From Chionoecetes opilio (taxonomy: Eukaryota > Arthropoda > Malacostraca > Decapoda > Majidae): 64,000 nucleotides of DNA. The notes under the pieces are model-generated. The model worked only from the letters and a program-made list of their open reading frames with translations, was not told the DNA's origin and ran no database searches. The position numbers and the translations under genes are program-made. The stretch lies in assembly GCA_016584305.1 (NCBI GenBank), contig JACEEZ010023648.1:209501-273500 (forward strand), read 5' to 3'. This document shows positions 23,311 to 34,649 of the stretch, piece after piece; positions within the stretch are counted from its first letter, which is position 1, and every line of letters starts with the position of its first letter.

Positions 23311-23335
23311 TACACACACACACACACACACACAC
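23311..23335. repeat. (CA)n at the 3' tail of LINE-CR
   Basis: The tail gtaaataca runs straight into a CA repeat. The same happens with the copies at 53766 and 25888, where 'taaatacac' ends the element. Confidence 0.9.
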
Positions 23336-23815
23336 GTAACATTCACCACCACTGTTACAGAACAAAATTACGTGCCCAGTTTCGCGAAGCCACGAAATTC
23401 AACCTCGGCCACTAACCCTCACCCATAAACCCCCCTCCTCCCACAACCCCCCCCCAACAACCTCCTCCACCTCACCGTAACCTCATTTCACACCCTTTCA
23501 ATCCCCTACACTCATCTCCACTAACCTCAACATCTCCATAACAGCCTCTTCTTTAGTTCCTATATACTCCAATCATCTCCACTCATCTCCTATAGTTTCT
23601 TCTTTCACTCCTATGTAAACTACGTCACTATCAGCGACTTTCTATTAGGAACTGAAAACCTACGAAAATTCGCTTCGATATCCTTCCTGGTTACCGAGTG
23701 AAGAGTTAAGTTGAAAACAGGCCCTCCGACTTTGGGGCCCTTGTGCAACAGGCCGATATTTCGTGCGCAGTCCAGATTTACAGTGGTCTATGCCCCAGGT
23801 TAAGAACCACTGACT
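23336..23815. other. C-rich low-complexity stretch and a hAT terminus
   Basis: 23395-23600 is pyrimidine-rich with repeated 'ctccac' and 'catctcc' words. At 23781-23812 the sequence, on the minus strand, reads cagtggttcttaacctgggg, a typical hAT terminus, with its other end not found. No gene is seen. Confidence 0.5.
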
Positions 23816-25022
23816 GGGTTAAGGGGACCGCCCACCCTAAATCTTGTTAACTGATGGATTTTGCTGCAAATTTAATGAGTTATTTAGGGCTAAGTAAAAA
23901 CTTTAAAACATAAGTTTCATTCAGATCTGGCCAATATTTTTGGCCAATTAAAAAAAAAAAAAAAAAAAAAAAAGGAAAATTAGGCTGGGTTAAATTGCTT
24001 TCAACTCCTAGGATTATTGATGCATTTCTTTAATTTTTTAACCATTAACTCTTCTACTTATAAAGACAGATTCTATGGTGTGGTTTTTATCTGTCTTTGT
24101 TTATAACCGCGAAAAAAAATCTGACAATATTGAAAAATTCCCGAAAAAATTAAGTTTGAAACATTAGTGCCATGTTCCTAATTGACATAGACAAAAAAAT
24201 CTACCATAGTTTTCTTCGTTTTTTTATCCAGCTATCCATTGATACCTCATGTAAAGATCGGATAAAAAATGATGAAGGTGAAAGAATTTATATTAGAATA
24301 ACTTACATTTTTTAGAAACGAGCCGTAAACATTTTTGTTTAGTTTGACTTAAGTGTTACGTAAGTAAACATTAAAAGGGTCTTGGAAATAGGTTCCATTT
24401 AATTTTTTTGGTTATTCTGAATATTTGCAGTAATTTAGGCACACCTGGTCACCTCCTGCAGGGCAGGATATTAGTCACTCAAGGTAAGGGTCTCATTGTT
24501 GCCAGGTTTGAGCACTTTTCAGAACATACCAGGTTGGTATTTTGATTGCTCAGAATCACTTATTTTTCGTTTTTCTGTGCTTTTGGGTGTGTTAACAGGT
24601 TCCTAACTCAATGAGGATGTTATTGCGAGGCTGGGAACCTCTAACCCAAGATACTGCGACAGTACCCTTCCTTATCAACGGCAACAAAGCCACTGAGCTC
24701 TGATGCACTCACGGTAGCTGCTTTACGTTCTCGCACGCATTGCCAGACGCGTATAAGTAATCACTTAAATGCATCAGGAAACTCAAAATAGCATTATAAT
24801 TGATATGTTATCGTCAAAACTGATATAAACAAACGAGGAGTGGCACTCGCATGGTGCGGGGGGGAGGGAGCGAGAGGTTGAAATCCCTTTAAATATCCTT
24901 ATTTGGAAAAAACAATACCAGTGTGTTTCCCAAGGCCACAGCTACCATTATATGACTTAAACTGATTCTTTGTATTTTTCATGAATTTTCGATATATTCA
25001 GGGTATGCGGTCCCGTTAACCC
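23816..25022. mobile_element. Unclassified TIR element (GGGTTAAGGGGACCGC ends)
   Basis: The left end gggttaaggggaccgcccacc is mirrored at the right by gggtatgcggtcccgttaaccc, inverted with few mismatches. An oligo-A run sits at 23947-23973. The body has no coding frame with recognisable motifs. No convincing target duplication was found, so the superfamily is open. Confidence 0.6.
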
Positions 25023-25654
25023 GATTGTATAATGAGGGAGCACTCTGCAATCCGAAACAGTTGTTACATCAGCTCTTTGTCCCAAAATAACACCTTTTAC
25101 AATCTTTTTTCATCCATTTTCTTGATCAATGTATGCATATTTGGAATCATTCCTTGAACTTTATTTTACCAAAAGATAACCCACCCTTCACAGTTGAAAC
25201 GTCTGACCAGTGTGGGTTAAGGTTTCGTGATTTTTTCTAAATGCTCTCACAGTTCCTAATGGACAATTCAATTGCCTGATTGTCTCAGTTTCTTTAGTTA
25301 TCTTCAATCATTTGAAGAATAGATTTTGCTTTGTACACTACTTCCTCAGTTTTTGACCTCATCTTTAGTTTGGTAATCCTTTTTTATACTTTTCCTGGAC
25401 ACTTGAGGGGCTCCTTTCCTCCCCTACTTATACCAGTAGGGCCCTCACTACTCTGGGAAGCCATAATTTTATTTGGGCCAATTGCAGGATTTTTCTTCTT
25501 CTTCTTCTTCTTTCTGTTTGACATCAGTTTTTTCCATAATATTTTATGAGGTTAGACGGCTGATGATACGCTTCGAACTATCTCTATCCATTGCCTCAAC
25601 TTCTTCAATGCCCAATGCAGCCAGATCGTCTTTAACACTGACTCGGAAACAAAG
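25023..25654. other. Unassigned stretch
   Basis: I see no motif-bearing frame or terminal repeats. It has a TTC run at 25495-25515. Confidence 0.5.
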
Positions 25655-25888
25655 AGAAATTTGATACACAAGAGGACATAAAAAAAAAATAGGAAAAGGG
25701 AGATGCCCAAACAACATAAAAAAGTACAGCTTCCCTCATAGAAATGTAAAAGTTTGGAATGGACTAAATGAGGAGGTGATATTGGCAAATAATGTGCACC
25801 AATTGAAAGAAAGACTGGATAAATGTAGATACGGAGACGGGACCACACGTGTGTAGCTTTGACCCTGTTAAACACAACTAGGTAAATA
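25655..25888 (+). mobile_element. LINE-CR 3' fragment
   Basis: The end of ORF2 ('YSFPHRNVKVWNGLNEEV' in approximate frame, then 'RYGDGTTRV') and the tail aactaggtaaatacac match 23130-23318. It is divergent and 5'-truncated. Its tail abuts the LINE-R copy. Confidence 0.75.
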
Positions 25889-26106
25889 CACTGCTTCCTT
25901 GTCTTCCCTGGCCTGCCCAGTGGACAGCGACCTGGAACTTCCACTCTAACAGCTCTCCCCAATGTCTCGGCACCTTCTCTCCTCTGTACGTGCCCAAACC
26001 ATCTCAATCCCCTTACTCTCAGCACTGTACTCAGCTCCTTCAATCCACATTTTCTTGTCACCTCTTCACTGGACACTTCATCTCTCCATGTGATCCCTGT
26101 CATATA
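25889..26106 (-). pseudogene. LINE-R C-terminal piece
   Basis: The frame reads 'MTGITWRDEVSSEEVTRKCGL', 'VLRVRGLRWFGHVQRREG' and 'VPGRCPLGRPGKTRKQ', the conserved end of RTE-like proteins (LRWFGHV...RPGKT block). It continues directly from 28901 once Pogo-B is removed. Confidence 0.8.
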
Positions 26107-26496
26107 CAGACACGCCCTCAGTTTTCGAACATAATTCGTTCCCAAAAGTTGTTCTAAAACCGAAACAAATTTTTCCATAAGAAACAATATAAAATGGATT
26201 AATCCGTTCCTGACCCCCAAAATAAAGACCCTTTTTTTACCTTTTTAGCTGTATTTCATGCATAAAGCGTGATGTGGGTTCAAATAGTGCATATTTGTGT
26301 TATGGGGTGGTCCCGCAGCAGGAATGTTTCAGTCACTCACTGCCCCGCCAGTCACCTCATCATAACATCTTTAAATCACCCTTATTTAAGGTGACACACG
26401 GTGCTACTTTGATTTAGATAATGACACGTGTATATAACATCTCACCATAATCATCAGTTGTATAATAACGAGTAATAAGACGTGGCCCAAACCCTG

Positions 26497-26880
26497 CCCA
26501 ACCTACCGGGGCGGAGGAGCGGGAGGCCTGCCCCGCCTGCCGCCTCTCTCAAAACCCGCCGTCATCCGCCTCACCTGTGCCTTCCTGAAGAAGACAGGTC
26601 AGCTCCCACGTTTGTGATAGCACCATGGGATATCACCAGTAATCATAGGATTCCTCAAAGGGTCCTCGCTGTCCTACTAAATAATTACCAAAGAGATCTC
26701 CCCTGGCGGAGTAGCGGGCGGCGGCCGATCTCCTGCCCCGCCGCTATCACAACACCCTATTATCCGCTGTATCTGTGCCTTCCTGAAGAAGACAGGTCAG
26801 CTCCCACGCCTGTGATAGCACCATAGGATATCACCAGGGATCATAGGATTCCTCAAGAGGTCCTCGCACCCCTACTAAAT
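26497..26880 (+). repeat. Tandem pair of LINE-I 3' tails
   Basis: Two ~190-bp direct copies each read 'gccttcctgaagaagacagg', 'gtgatagcaccat', 'tcataggattcctcaa' and 'tcctactaaat'. The same pair occurs inverted at 39405-39780, so the pair is an older unit that moved within DNA transposons. Confidence 0.75.
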
Positions 26881-27057
26881 ATTACCAAAGAGTAATTACC
26901 AACACCCTTGAGAGATTATTTCGAGAGAGATTACAAAGAGTAATTACCCTTGATGGTGATATCCACCTCACAGGCTTCATGATGCTGCTGCTGCTGCCGC
27001 GACCGCGCTGCCAGACGTGGATGAGACCCTTGCTTGTATTTCATCTCTACTTATATA

Positions 27058-28641
27058 CAGTCAAACCTCGATATAACGGACTAAAGGGGGGGAGGAGTGG
27101 TCCTTTAAAGCCGATTGTCCGTTATAGCGAGGGTATTTTTCCAAGGGTGGAAAAATCTAGGTAAAACACAGGAAAATTTGTGAAATAAATTAGAAATAAT
27201 CACAAACACAAGCAGACCGTGTAGCTATGTTGGGAGGTAAACAGTGACTGGCGCTAAATGCTGGATTTGGTCTGCTCCTGCACGCTGTATAATAAATGAG
27301 AATTAATCACAAACACAACCAGACCGTGTAGCTATGTTGGAAGGTAAACAGTGACTGGTGCTACATAGCAAGCTCGCCCACGACTGCACGGGAGTGGTAT
27401 TAGGAGAGGTAGTAAGTCTCCAGGCTCGCTCATTACTGCTTGGTATGCTATGAAATACCATTATTCTAGGTGAATGTAGACATATAATCACATTTTAATG
27501 GCTATTATTCATACATATGAGTAAATAGATAAAAATACAAGCAAGGCACTCATCCACGCCTGGCAGCGCAGCGCGGCCACGGCAGCAGCAGTGTTGTCGT
27601 TAAGACATAATTATAAGACACAAGTTACCCATGTACTGTACACATGATGACATGATCCTTTCCTATCCTTACTTGCATCAACATTGAATTTCACAGCATA
27701 TTCACTGAGTTTGTCCTTAGCCTTGCGAATATCACTCACTGTTTGTTTTGTTTACACCATACTCGACACACACCCGGGCGACAGAAACACCAGACTCCAC
27801 CTTCTTAATGAGTTCTAATTTCTCTGCAATACTTAGATTCACACGCTTCCTTTTGTCACTTCCCTTCTGTCTCGATGCCATAATGACTTCACTGCACTGA
27901 ACAAGTCTAAATAAGCATATAAAACAACGGAAAACAGGCGAAAACAGCTTAAACGGAGCTTGTAAACAAGTGCTCCGACTGTCATATATGTACCACGCGT
28001 TCCGACTGGCGGACACTTGTGTAAAGGCGCCGTCACATTAGCTCCTTTTCTGTCGATCTCAGACGACGAGTCTGACGAGTTCCGACGAGCCAACCATGAA
28101 CGCATCCATGCACATTTTTAGCTAGTTATGCTTGTCAACGATTGACAATATACATAAGTAAGTGTATAGCAGCGATAGCCTGCCTGGGTGTCGGAGCCAT
28201 GTTTGTTTACATTCGACGTGCAAATAGTGCAGACGAACAGCTGTGTGTGTGTGACGCTGTGCAGTCTCCCGGGGTAGAAGCTTCAGCTAACACTAGAGAG
28301 GAGGAAGAGGAGGAGAGGCGAGGAGAGGGAGAGCTCCTACGAAGCGAAACTTAAGAGAAAGAGGTCACAAGAAGGAAGTCAAGAAATTGTAATACGTACT
28401 AATATTCAATATTTTAACCCACCTACACACCTTCTACAACTAAATCACTAGCAACACAGGCTCCTACCTTATATATCTTTATATCTGATACATTAAAACT
28501 CCTTAAAACCCAAGCATTCCAAAATAAAACGAAAAAAATTATGTCGAGTTGACGATTCCAGCGGCGATAAGCGGTCTGATATGCCATTCTTGCCCCCAAA
28601 TTTGTCTCGTGAATGGAGTCCGTTAAATCGAGGTTTGACTG
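27058..28641. mobile_element. Pogo-A, copy with both ends, HTH-only transposase
   Basis: The terminal repeats are cagtcaaacctcgatataac and its inverse (...taaatcgaggtttgactg), with TA on both sides. It holds a truncated transposase on the minus strand (27881-27650). The left arm has two ~200-bp direct repeats ('accgtgtagctatgttgg'). Confidence 0.9.
27650..27881 (-). pseudogene. Pogo-A transposase N-terminal fragment
   Basis: From ATG at 27881 the frame reads 'MASRQKGSDKRKRVNLSIAE', 'KLELIKKVESGVSVARVCVE' and 'YGVNK', a psq-type helix-turn-helix of the Tigger/Jerky type. A one-base deletion ends the open frame at 27732. Similarity continues in another frame to about 27650. The catalytic domain is gone. 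Confidence 0.85.
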
Positions 28642-28900
28642 TATATGAATAATAGCCATTCAAATATGATTATATGTCTACATTCACCTAGAAAAAGTGC
28701 TTTGAAGGGAAGTGCTTCGTGGGTTCCCATCCTGATGAAATTTTTATGGTCCATCCTGGTTCTGCCAGCTGCTCTTTTGCTGAGTAGCTTGTTCGGCAAC
28801 CGAGTTATCGTACGGCAACCGGTGCAATTATGAGTCTGAAATTCTGTTCGTGAACCGATTTGTTCAAAAAGTGAGACGTTCGAAACCCGAGGTTTGACTA

Positions 28901-29528
28901 TCTCAACATTCTCCGATCATAACCAAGAAACACATCCTCCAACTTCTTCGTCAAAGCCCATGTCTCAAAACCATACAGCAAAACAGATCTTATACATGCT
29001 TCAAATACTCTTCCTCTATTTTTCAGTGGAATACGCTTGTTTATCAGCAGTCCCGCTATCTCTCTACACTTCATCCATGTAGTTGCTACTCATTTTCTTA
29101 CTGCTCTCTCCACTCCACCCTCGCTATCTTAACATGTCACCATGATAACAAAACTGTTTCACTTCTTCTATTACATCACCATTCACTTCTATAGTTTCTA
29201 CCTCTTCCTCTGATGACGGGCCCCCTTTGTTGATTCTTCTTATACACACTGGACAGCAAAAATCTACTACCCTATTCAGATTTCCTAGTCCCGAACATGT
29301 TTTATGGCACCACTTGTCACATTCCTTGCAACGAATAGAGTTTACTCCTACTCCACTACTGCACAATCCACAGGGAAACCATACCACTTGTATATTTTGG
29401 TCTATTTTCTTGCCTTTTACCATCGTCTTCGTCTTGGACATAGTCACCTTCAGACCTTTTCTCTTCATTACTTGCTTCCAATCTATAAATCTTCTCTCAA
29501 CTTCTTGCTTTGTCTCAGCTGTCAAGAC
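28901..29528 (-). pseudogene. LINE-R reverse transcriptase C-terminal half with PHD finger
   Basis: It starts just after the first residues of the catalytic box ('DDLVLTAETKQEVE'). A Cys4-His-Cys3 PHD-type finger follows at residues 52-94 counted from the Met at 29525 (nt 29372-29244): C52, C55, C66, C69, H74, C77, C91, C94. Then come 'VETIEVNGDVIEEVKQFCY' and, after a break, 'RSVLLYGFETWALTKKLED' and 'GYDRRMLRY'. The finger lies between the RT core and the C-terminal block. RTE-like proteins nick and copy at the target; the role of the finger is unknown to me. Confidence 0.8.
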
Positions 29529-30394
29529 TAAATCATCTAACTTCTGATCTTTCTATAATTTCTGATTGGGGCAAAGCAAACCTTGTTTTGTTCAATGCCT
29601 CAAAAACCCAATTTCTTCACCTATCTACTCGACAAAACCTACCAGATAACTATCCCCTCTTCTTCAATGACACTCAACTGTCTCCTTCTTCTACAATGAA
29701 CATTCTAGGACTATCCTTTACTAAAATCTGAACTGGAAATCTCACACATCTCATCTCTTGCTAAAACAGCTTCTAGGAAGTTAGGTGTCCTGTGGTGTCT
29801 GCGTCCTTTTTTTCTCCCTCCCAATTGCTTGCTCTCTACAGGGGCCTTATCCGCCCATGTATGGAGTATGTCTCCCATGTTTGGGGAGGATCCACTCATA
29901 CAGCACTCCCAAACAGGGTTGAGTCAAAAGCTTTTCGTCTCATCAACTCCTCTCCTCTGACTGACTGTCTTCAATCTTTAAATCACTGCCGCAATGTTGC
30001 TTCTCTTGCTCTCTTCTACCGTTATTTTCATGCTCACTGCTCTTCAGAACTTGCTAACTGCATGCCTCCCCCCCTCCCTCGGCCTCACTGCACAAGACTT
30101 TCTACTCATTCTCATCTCTATTCTGTCTATCTTCCTAATCCAAGAGTTAATCAGTATCTTTACACTTTCATCCCTTTCACTGGTAAACTCTGGAACTCTC
30201 TTCCCGTTTCTATTTTTCCACTTGTCTATGACTTAAATCTTTTCAAAAGAAGAGTAACAAGACACCTCCCGAACTAAATTGGCTCACCCCTCTTTTTTAT
30301 TTTATTCTCTTACTGTCTTCTTTATAGGGACTGGCAACTAAGCGGGCTTTGTGTTACCCATTTTTGTTGTGCCCTTGGCCAGTTCCTTGTGATG

Positions 30395-30422
<28 letters not shown>
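29529..30422 (+). mobile_element. LINE-J 3' end, 5'-truncated, with poly(A), inside LINE-R
   Basis: It holds the end of the RT and the 3' UTR: 'SDWGKANLVLFNASKTQFLH', 'FSPSQLLALYRGLIRPCMEY', 'SHVWGGSTHTALPNRVESKA' and 'TGKLWNSLPVSIFPLVYDLN', closing '...TRHLPN' stop at 30275. One frameshift lies near 29730-29790. The tail is gatg plus about 30 A (30393-30422). The insertion removed the Tyr-Ala of the LINE-R YADD box. Confidence 0.85.
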
Positions 30423-30426
<4 letters not shown>

Positions 30427-30527
30427 GCTCTCATGGATCTCATGTTCTGCATTCCTTTGTGATGACCTCTTCCATCACTACCACAAACAAAAGAGGATTA
30501 AGTACTGAGCCTTGATGCCCCCCACAC
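30423..30527 (-). pseudogene. LINE-R RT core piece
   Basis: The minus strand reads 'HQGSVLNPLLFVVVMEEV', the RT motif before the catalytic box. It joins 31040-31018 across the hAT MITE. Confidence 0.75.
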
Positions 30528-31017
30528 CAGAGCTGGGCAGTATTTAAATACGTATTTAAATACATTTGTGTATTTATAAATGTATTTATAAATACCTTGG
30601 TTGTCATGTATTTAAATACTTGTATGAGTATTTAAATACATTATATTTAAATGCTCATAATATAAAATTGTATATACTTTTTTATCAGTTAATTTGGCCA
30701 TAAACCTGCCCAACTATTTGGCAATCCCAATGTTACAGTGAACCACTTCAAGGAAATTTCCTTATTTTAAGGAAATTTAGGCCTGAGAAGGGAATTTCTA
30801 AGGAAACGCAAAATCTAAGGAAATCCATTTTTTTCGGACATGTTAAAATTTGTGTGTATTTAAAATGTATTTACAAATGTATTTAAATACAATTGATGTA
30901 TTTAGTATTTAAATACATTCGTAAAATGTATTTAGTAATTAGTATTTAAATACATTTCTCCCATGTATTTAGTATTTAGTATTTAAATACATTCAATGTA
31001 TTTAGTGCTCAGCTCTG
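30528..31017. mobile_element. hAT MITE rich in TATTTAAATA
   Basis: The ends are cagagctgggcagtattt and the inverse of ...gtgctcagctctg. The 8-bp duplication CCCCACAC flanks it at 30520-30527 and 31018-31025, diagnostic of hAT. The interior repeats 'tatttaaatac' and is non-coding. Confidence 0.9.
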
Positions 31018-31745
31018 CCCCACACCTATCTTAAAGGCATCTGGGCGGATATTTACCATTTCTTGCGAACGTTCACAACAGGCTTGCGAATTCGCAAGCC
31101 TTGTGAATGTTCACAATTTCTTAGGACATATTTACTAAGCTTGAGAACGGCTGTGAACGTTCGCAAAGTGTTCGCAATCTGCGAGTGCTCCTGACCAGTC
31201 GCAAGGCCTTGCGAACACTAAATAACTCAACAAAACCGAACCCAAACCTATCCTATACCTAACCAAAACTAAACATAAACATAACCTAACGAAACTCATT
31301 TGTAGCCTCATCTAACCTACCGTCAATAGTATTATTTCTGTAGTGGGCTTCCAAAAGTCCTAGAGATTCAGACCTACATCATCATGGAGATTTCTTCATT
31401 CTTAGTATTTTAAAACACATTTCCCATGGCGCAATTGAATAATAATGGCGCTACATGTATACTACCGAAAATCTATCTTTATTTCAGCCAGAAATGGTTA
31501 AGTTAGGTTAAATTAGATTAGGTTAGGTTAGAGATTGGGTTTGATTTAGTAACAATTGATATCAAGAAAAAATTAAAGTTATCAATACTATGGCAATGCG
31601 AAATAGAGCAATGTTTGCGGGGCGGGCCGGGAGGGGCGGGTTGGGCACCCCCTACACATGTAAACTAAACTTTATTTCCGATAAAAAACGAATGCCAGAT
31701 TAATTTACTACACGACTTATGTGTTATTGATGGTAGAGTTACGGG

Positions 31746-32035
31746 CCATACCTATAGCCACCGCAGCTAGAGATACGGGTTCGTCATACCTATAGCCGCC
31801 GTGGCTAGAGATACGGGTTCATCATACCTAGAGCCGCCGCGGCTAGAGATACGGGTATATCATACCTATAGCCGCCGCGGCTAGAGATACAGGTTCATCA
31901 TACCAATAGCCGCCGCGGCTAGAGATACGGGTATATCATACCTATAGCCGCCGCGGCTAGAGATACGGGTTCATCATACCTATAGCCGCCGCGGCTAGAG
32001 ATACGGGTTCATCATACCTATAGCCGCCACGGCTA
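31746..32035. repeat. 38-bp minisatellite, about 7.5 units
   Basis: The unit contains cctatagccgccgcggctag followed by 'agatacgggttcatcata'. The core gccgccgcggc is self-complementary in part. There are no unique spacers, so it is not CRISPR-like. Confidence 0.95.
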
Positions 32036-32259
32036 GAGTTGTTCTTGGTGCTCCATAATAGTAGATAAATGCTTGGTATGTAGATACGGTGCTAGGCAGT
32101 GGTAGAAAATGTACAAACTGCTGTTTTACGCGCCAAAATAGGTAGTACAGTCAAACCTCGATATAACGGATTAAAGGGGTGGGGGGGAGGAGTGGTCCGT
32201 TATAGCGAGGGTATTTTCCCAAGGGTGGAAAAATATATGGAAAAAAAAAATGTGAAATA

Positions 32260-33292
32260 CAGGAGAACCTCGTTTTTTCCGGCACCCTCGGGGGGGAGCG
32301 CATGCCGGATAACTCATTTTGCCATTGTTTTGAGAGTTACTCTTATGGAATCGCCCAAAATCCCAATAAATACTGTGGTTTCTGGAGGTGGTTGTTGTTG
32401 TTGTTTTAGGGCTGCGAGGATCCCTTGGGGAACACTATGAGCCCTGGTGATGTCCTATGATGCTATCACAGGCGCGGTAGTTGACCTGTCTTCCTCAGGA
32501 AGGCACAGGTGAGGCGGATGACAGCGTGTTGCCGGGAGGGGGGAACGCCAGCCGCCGCCAGCAGGGTGGGCAGGTCAAAGGTGTTGACGTTCAGGGCGAG
32601 GAGTTGAGAGTGTAGCACTACACGGTGTGAGTGGAAGCGCGGACACTGCAGCAGAAAGTGTTCAATAGTCTCCGGAAAATTCATGCACCAAGGGCAGTGG
32701 GGGTCAGGGGACAGACGGAGGCGATGCTGGTGAACCGTGAGTGTCGTGTGCCCCAGGTGGAGGCGGGTGAGAGTGACATCCAGGACACGGGACTTTTTCC
32801 GTATCCACGGCTGGGGGGAAGAGTCACTGCGGTATTGGCCCATGGAGGTGATGCGGAGGGCATCGCCGAGTGTGTTATTCCAGGTGGAACGGCAGACCCG
32901 GGAGATCAGACGTTTGGCCGCGGAGAGCGGCTGAGGGAAGGGTGTCATGTTTACATCTGTCAAGGCCATCCTGGCAGCAGAATCAGCCACCTCGTTGCCT
33001 GGGATACCAGCGTGGGAGGGAACCCACTGGAAGGTGATCTCCCACCCCTCGTTGGTAAGGTGAAGGGCCCTCTGGATGTTGTGGACGAGGGACGTAGAGG
33101 ATCGTGGATGGTGGGAGAGGAGGAGGTTGAGTGAGGAGAGGGAGTCTGTGTAGACCACAGCCTTGCCCAACTAAATTTCTGCCGATTTTCTCAGTTTTTG
33201 AAATAATTATACCTAATTAATGCCTGGGTTGATTAGTGCCGTTGTTTTGAGGCTGCTGTTGTTTTAAATGCCGGTTAAATGAGGTTCTACTG
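32260..33292. mobile_element. MITE-G with captured LINE-I RNase H segment
   Basis: The ends are caggagaacctcgttttt and the inverse of ...aatgaggttctactg, with TA duplicated. The host Pogo-A site (gtgaaaTAaatgag) is seen uninterrupted in other copies. Nearly all of the interior is LINE-I (32385-33170, minus strand). Confidence 0.8.
32466..33170 (-). pseudogene. LINE-I RNase H domain and C-terminal CCHC region (234-residue open frame)
   Basis: It opens inside RNase H: 'VVYTDSLSSLNLL' (acidic residue), then 'QWVPSHAGIPGNEVADSAAR' with H53 and D63 of the active site. The linker and 'YRSDSSPQPWIRKKSRVLDV' follow, then a CCHC knuckle (C159, C162, H171, C176) and the end 'LTCAFLRKTGQLPRL'. RNase H would remove the RNA strand of hybrids during reverse transcription. 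This domain order fits I/Jockey-group LINEs. The endonuclease and RT are absent; the frame is intact but has no native start. Confidence 0.85.
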
Positions 33293-34649
33293 TAAATGAG
33301 AAAAAATCACACACAACCAGACTGTGTAGCTATGTTGGGAGGTAAACAGTGACTGGCACTACATGCTGAATTTGGTCCGCTCTTACACGTGAAATAAATG
33401 AGAAATAATCTCAAACACAACCAGACCATGTACCTATGTTGGGAGGTAAACAGTGACTAGCGCTACATCAGGGATTTGGCACACTCGCCCACGACTGTTC
33501 GGGACTGGTATTAGGAGAGGTAGTAAGTATCCAGGCTCGCTCATTACTGCTTGGTATGCTATGAAATTTCATTATTCTAGTTGAATGTAGACATATAATC
33601 ACATTTGAATTGCTACTATTCATACATATGAGTAAAGATATGAAAATACTTTCAAGGCGCTCATCCACGCCTGGCAGCGCGGCCGCAGCAGCAGCAGTAG
33701 CATCATAGAGACATTATAATCACCCCAAAATAGATAAAAAGGCAGAAAGTCTCCCGTAAAGTGATGGGTTATCCCTGAAATGTTGATGCTTTCTCTCACC
33801 GTCTGGCTAGTCAAGCTCAAGCTCTAATGAAAGGTAAACAAACTACGAGCCAGATTCAGCCGTGGCTTCCAAAGGTATTGCTTATTATCATGACTAATGC
33901 TCATTATTATATATATTGTATGGTTGTGAAGTGCAGTTCTATACACGTGTCACTATTTAGGTCAGTGTAGCACTGCGTTTCACCTTAGATAAGGGTGATT
34001 TAGGGTGTTGAGGTGACAGGGAGACGTAGCAGCGGCCACACCATAACACTAATAGTCACTATTTTAAACAATACACCTTCTACCACTAAATCACTAGCAA
34101 CACAGGCTCCTTCCTTATGTTGTCAATGCACTTAATATGTGATACATACATCAAAACTCCTTAAAACCCAAGCATTCCAAAGTAAAATGAGAAAATAATA
34201 CAATTATGTTGAGTTGACAATTCGAGTGGCGATAAGCGGTCTGATATGCAAAAAAAAAAAAAAAAAAAAAAGTAACGCAAATGGAGTCCGTTACATCCGA
34301 AGTCTGTTACATCGAGGTCCGTTATATCGAGGTTTGACTGTATAAACAAAATTCCTTTATATTGATTTTTATTGTTGCAATAATACATTTCTTACAAGAA
34401 AAAAAATTCTTCTACGGTTTTTGGTCACAATATATCCTTTGTATTTGTTATTTGTAGTGAAAGAGTTATTGGGGTGGCGTTACTTTCACTGTTTGTTTTG
34501 ATCGCAAGGAGCAGAGGATTCCTAGCTGGGAGCTGTTCACAAGACTTTCGTAAATAGTTCGCAAGGATAGCTCCCAACATTGAACAGCCCTCTATTCTGC
34601 GAACAGAAATTTGCGAACGTTCGTAGACTTGTGATAAATATCGGCCCTG

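Larger units (their letters stand above)
19340..23318 (+). mobile_element. LINE-CR: near full-length CR1/L2-like non-LTR retrotransposon
   Basis: It has a 5' UTR of about 200 bp, ORF1 (19537-20348), ORF2 (20377-23279) and a short 3' UTR ending in actaggtaaatacacac with no poly(A). Microsatellite-type 3' tails are known for the CR1/L2 group. Two other 3' copies lie at 25655-25888 and 53180-53775, and an ORF1 piece at 42720-42890. Confidence 0.85.
26107..28898. mobile_element. Pogo-B, copy 1, inside LINE-R, holding Pogo-A
   Basis: The left end is cagacacgccctcagttttc and the right end, inverted, is ...ttcgaaacccgaggtttgac, with TA at both flanks. Removing it restores 'LRYMTGITW' in LINE-R. The interior holds two LINE-I 3' tails (26497-26880) and a complete Pogo-A (27058-28641). 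Confidence 0.8.
32148..34340. mobile_element. Pogo-A, copy 2, holding MITE-G
   Basis: Ends cagtcaaacctcgatataac and inverse, flanked by TA (32146-32147 and 34341-34342). Arms match 27058-28641. The transposase N-terminus is missing. MITE-G sits at 32260-33292. The right arm carries a (T/A) run at 34250-34272. Confidence 0.85.
31044..34646. mobile_element. Non-autonomous Harbinger-like element with nested Pogo-A
   Basis: The ends are ggcggatatttaccat and the inverse of gtgataaatatcggcc. The 3-bp target CTG is duplicated at 31041-31043 and 34647-34649, matching the CWG targets of PIF/Harbinger. Removing it joins the LINE-R frame ('GGTS' to 'AFKIGVG'). Inside are a block also present in MITE-E (31330-31720, inverted relative to 2290-2640), a 38-bp minisatellite and Pogo-A copy 2. 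Confidence 0.8.

Noticed and set aside
31500..31540. Interstitial telomere repeats (TTAGG)
   Set aside because: Only two or three imperfect units occur here and at 2440-2475; too short to support a telomeric origin.
31746..32035. CRISPR-like array
   Set aside because: The units are contiguous with no unique spacers, and the genome is eukaryotic.
32466..33170. A host RNase H gene
   Set aside because: The 234-codon frame lacks a native start, is inside MITE-G, and its C-terminal knuckle and tail recur in other repeats.
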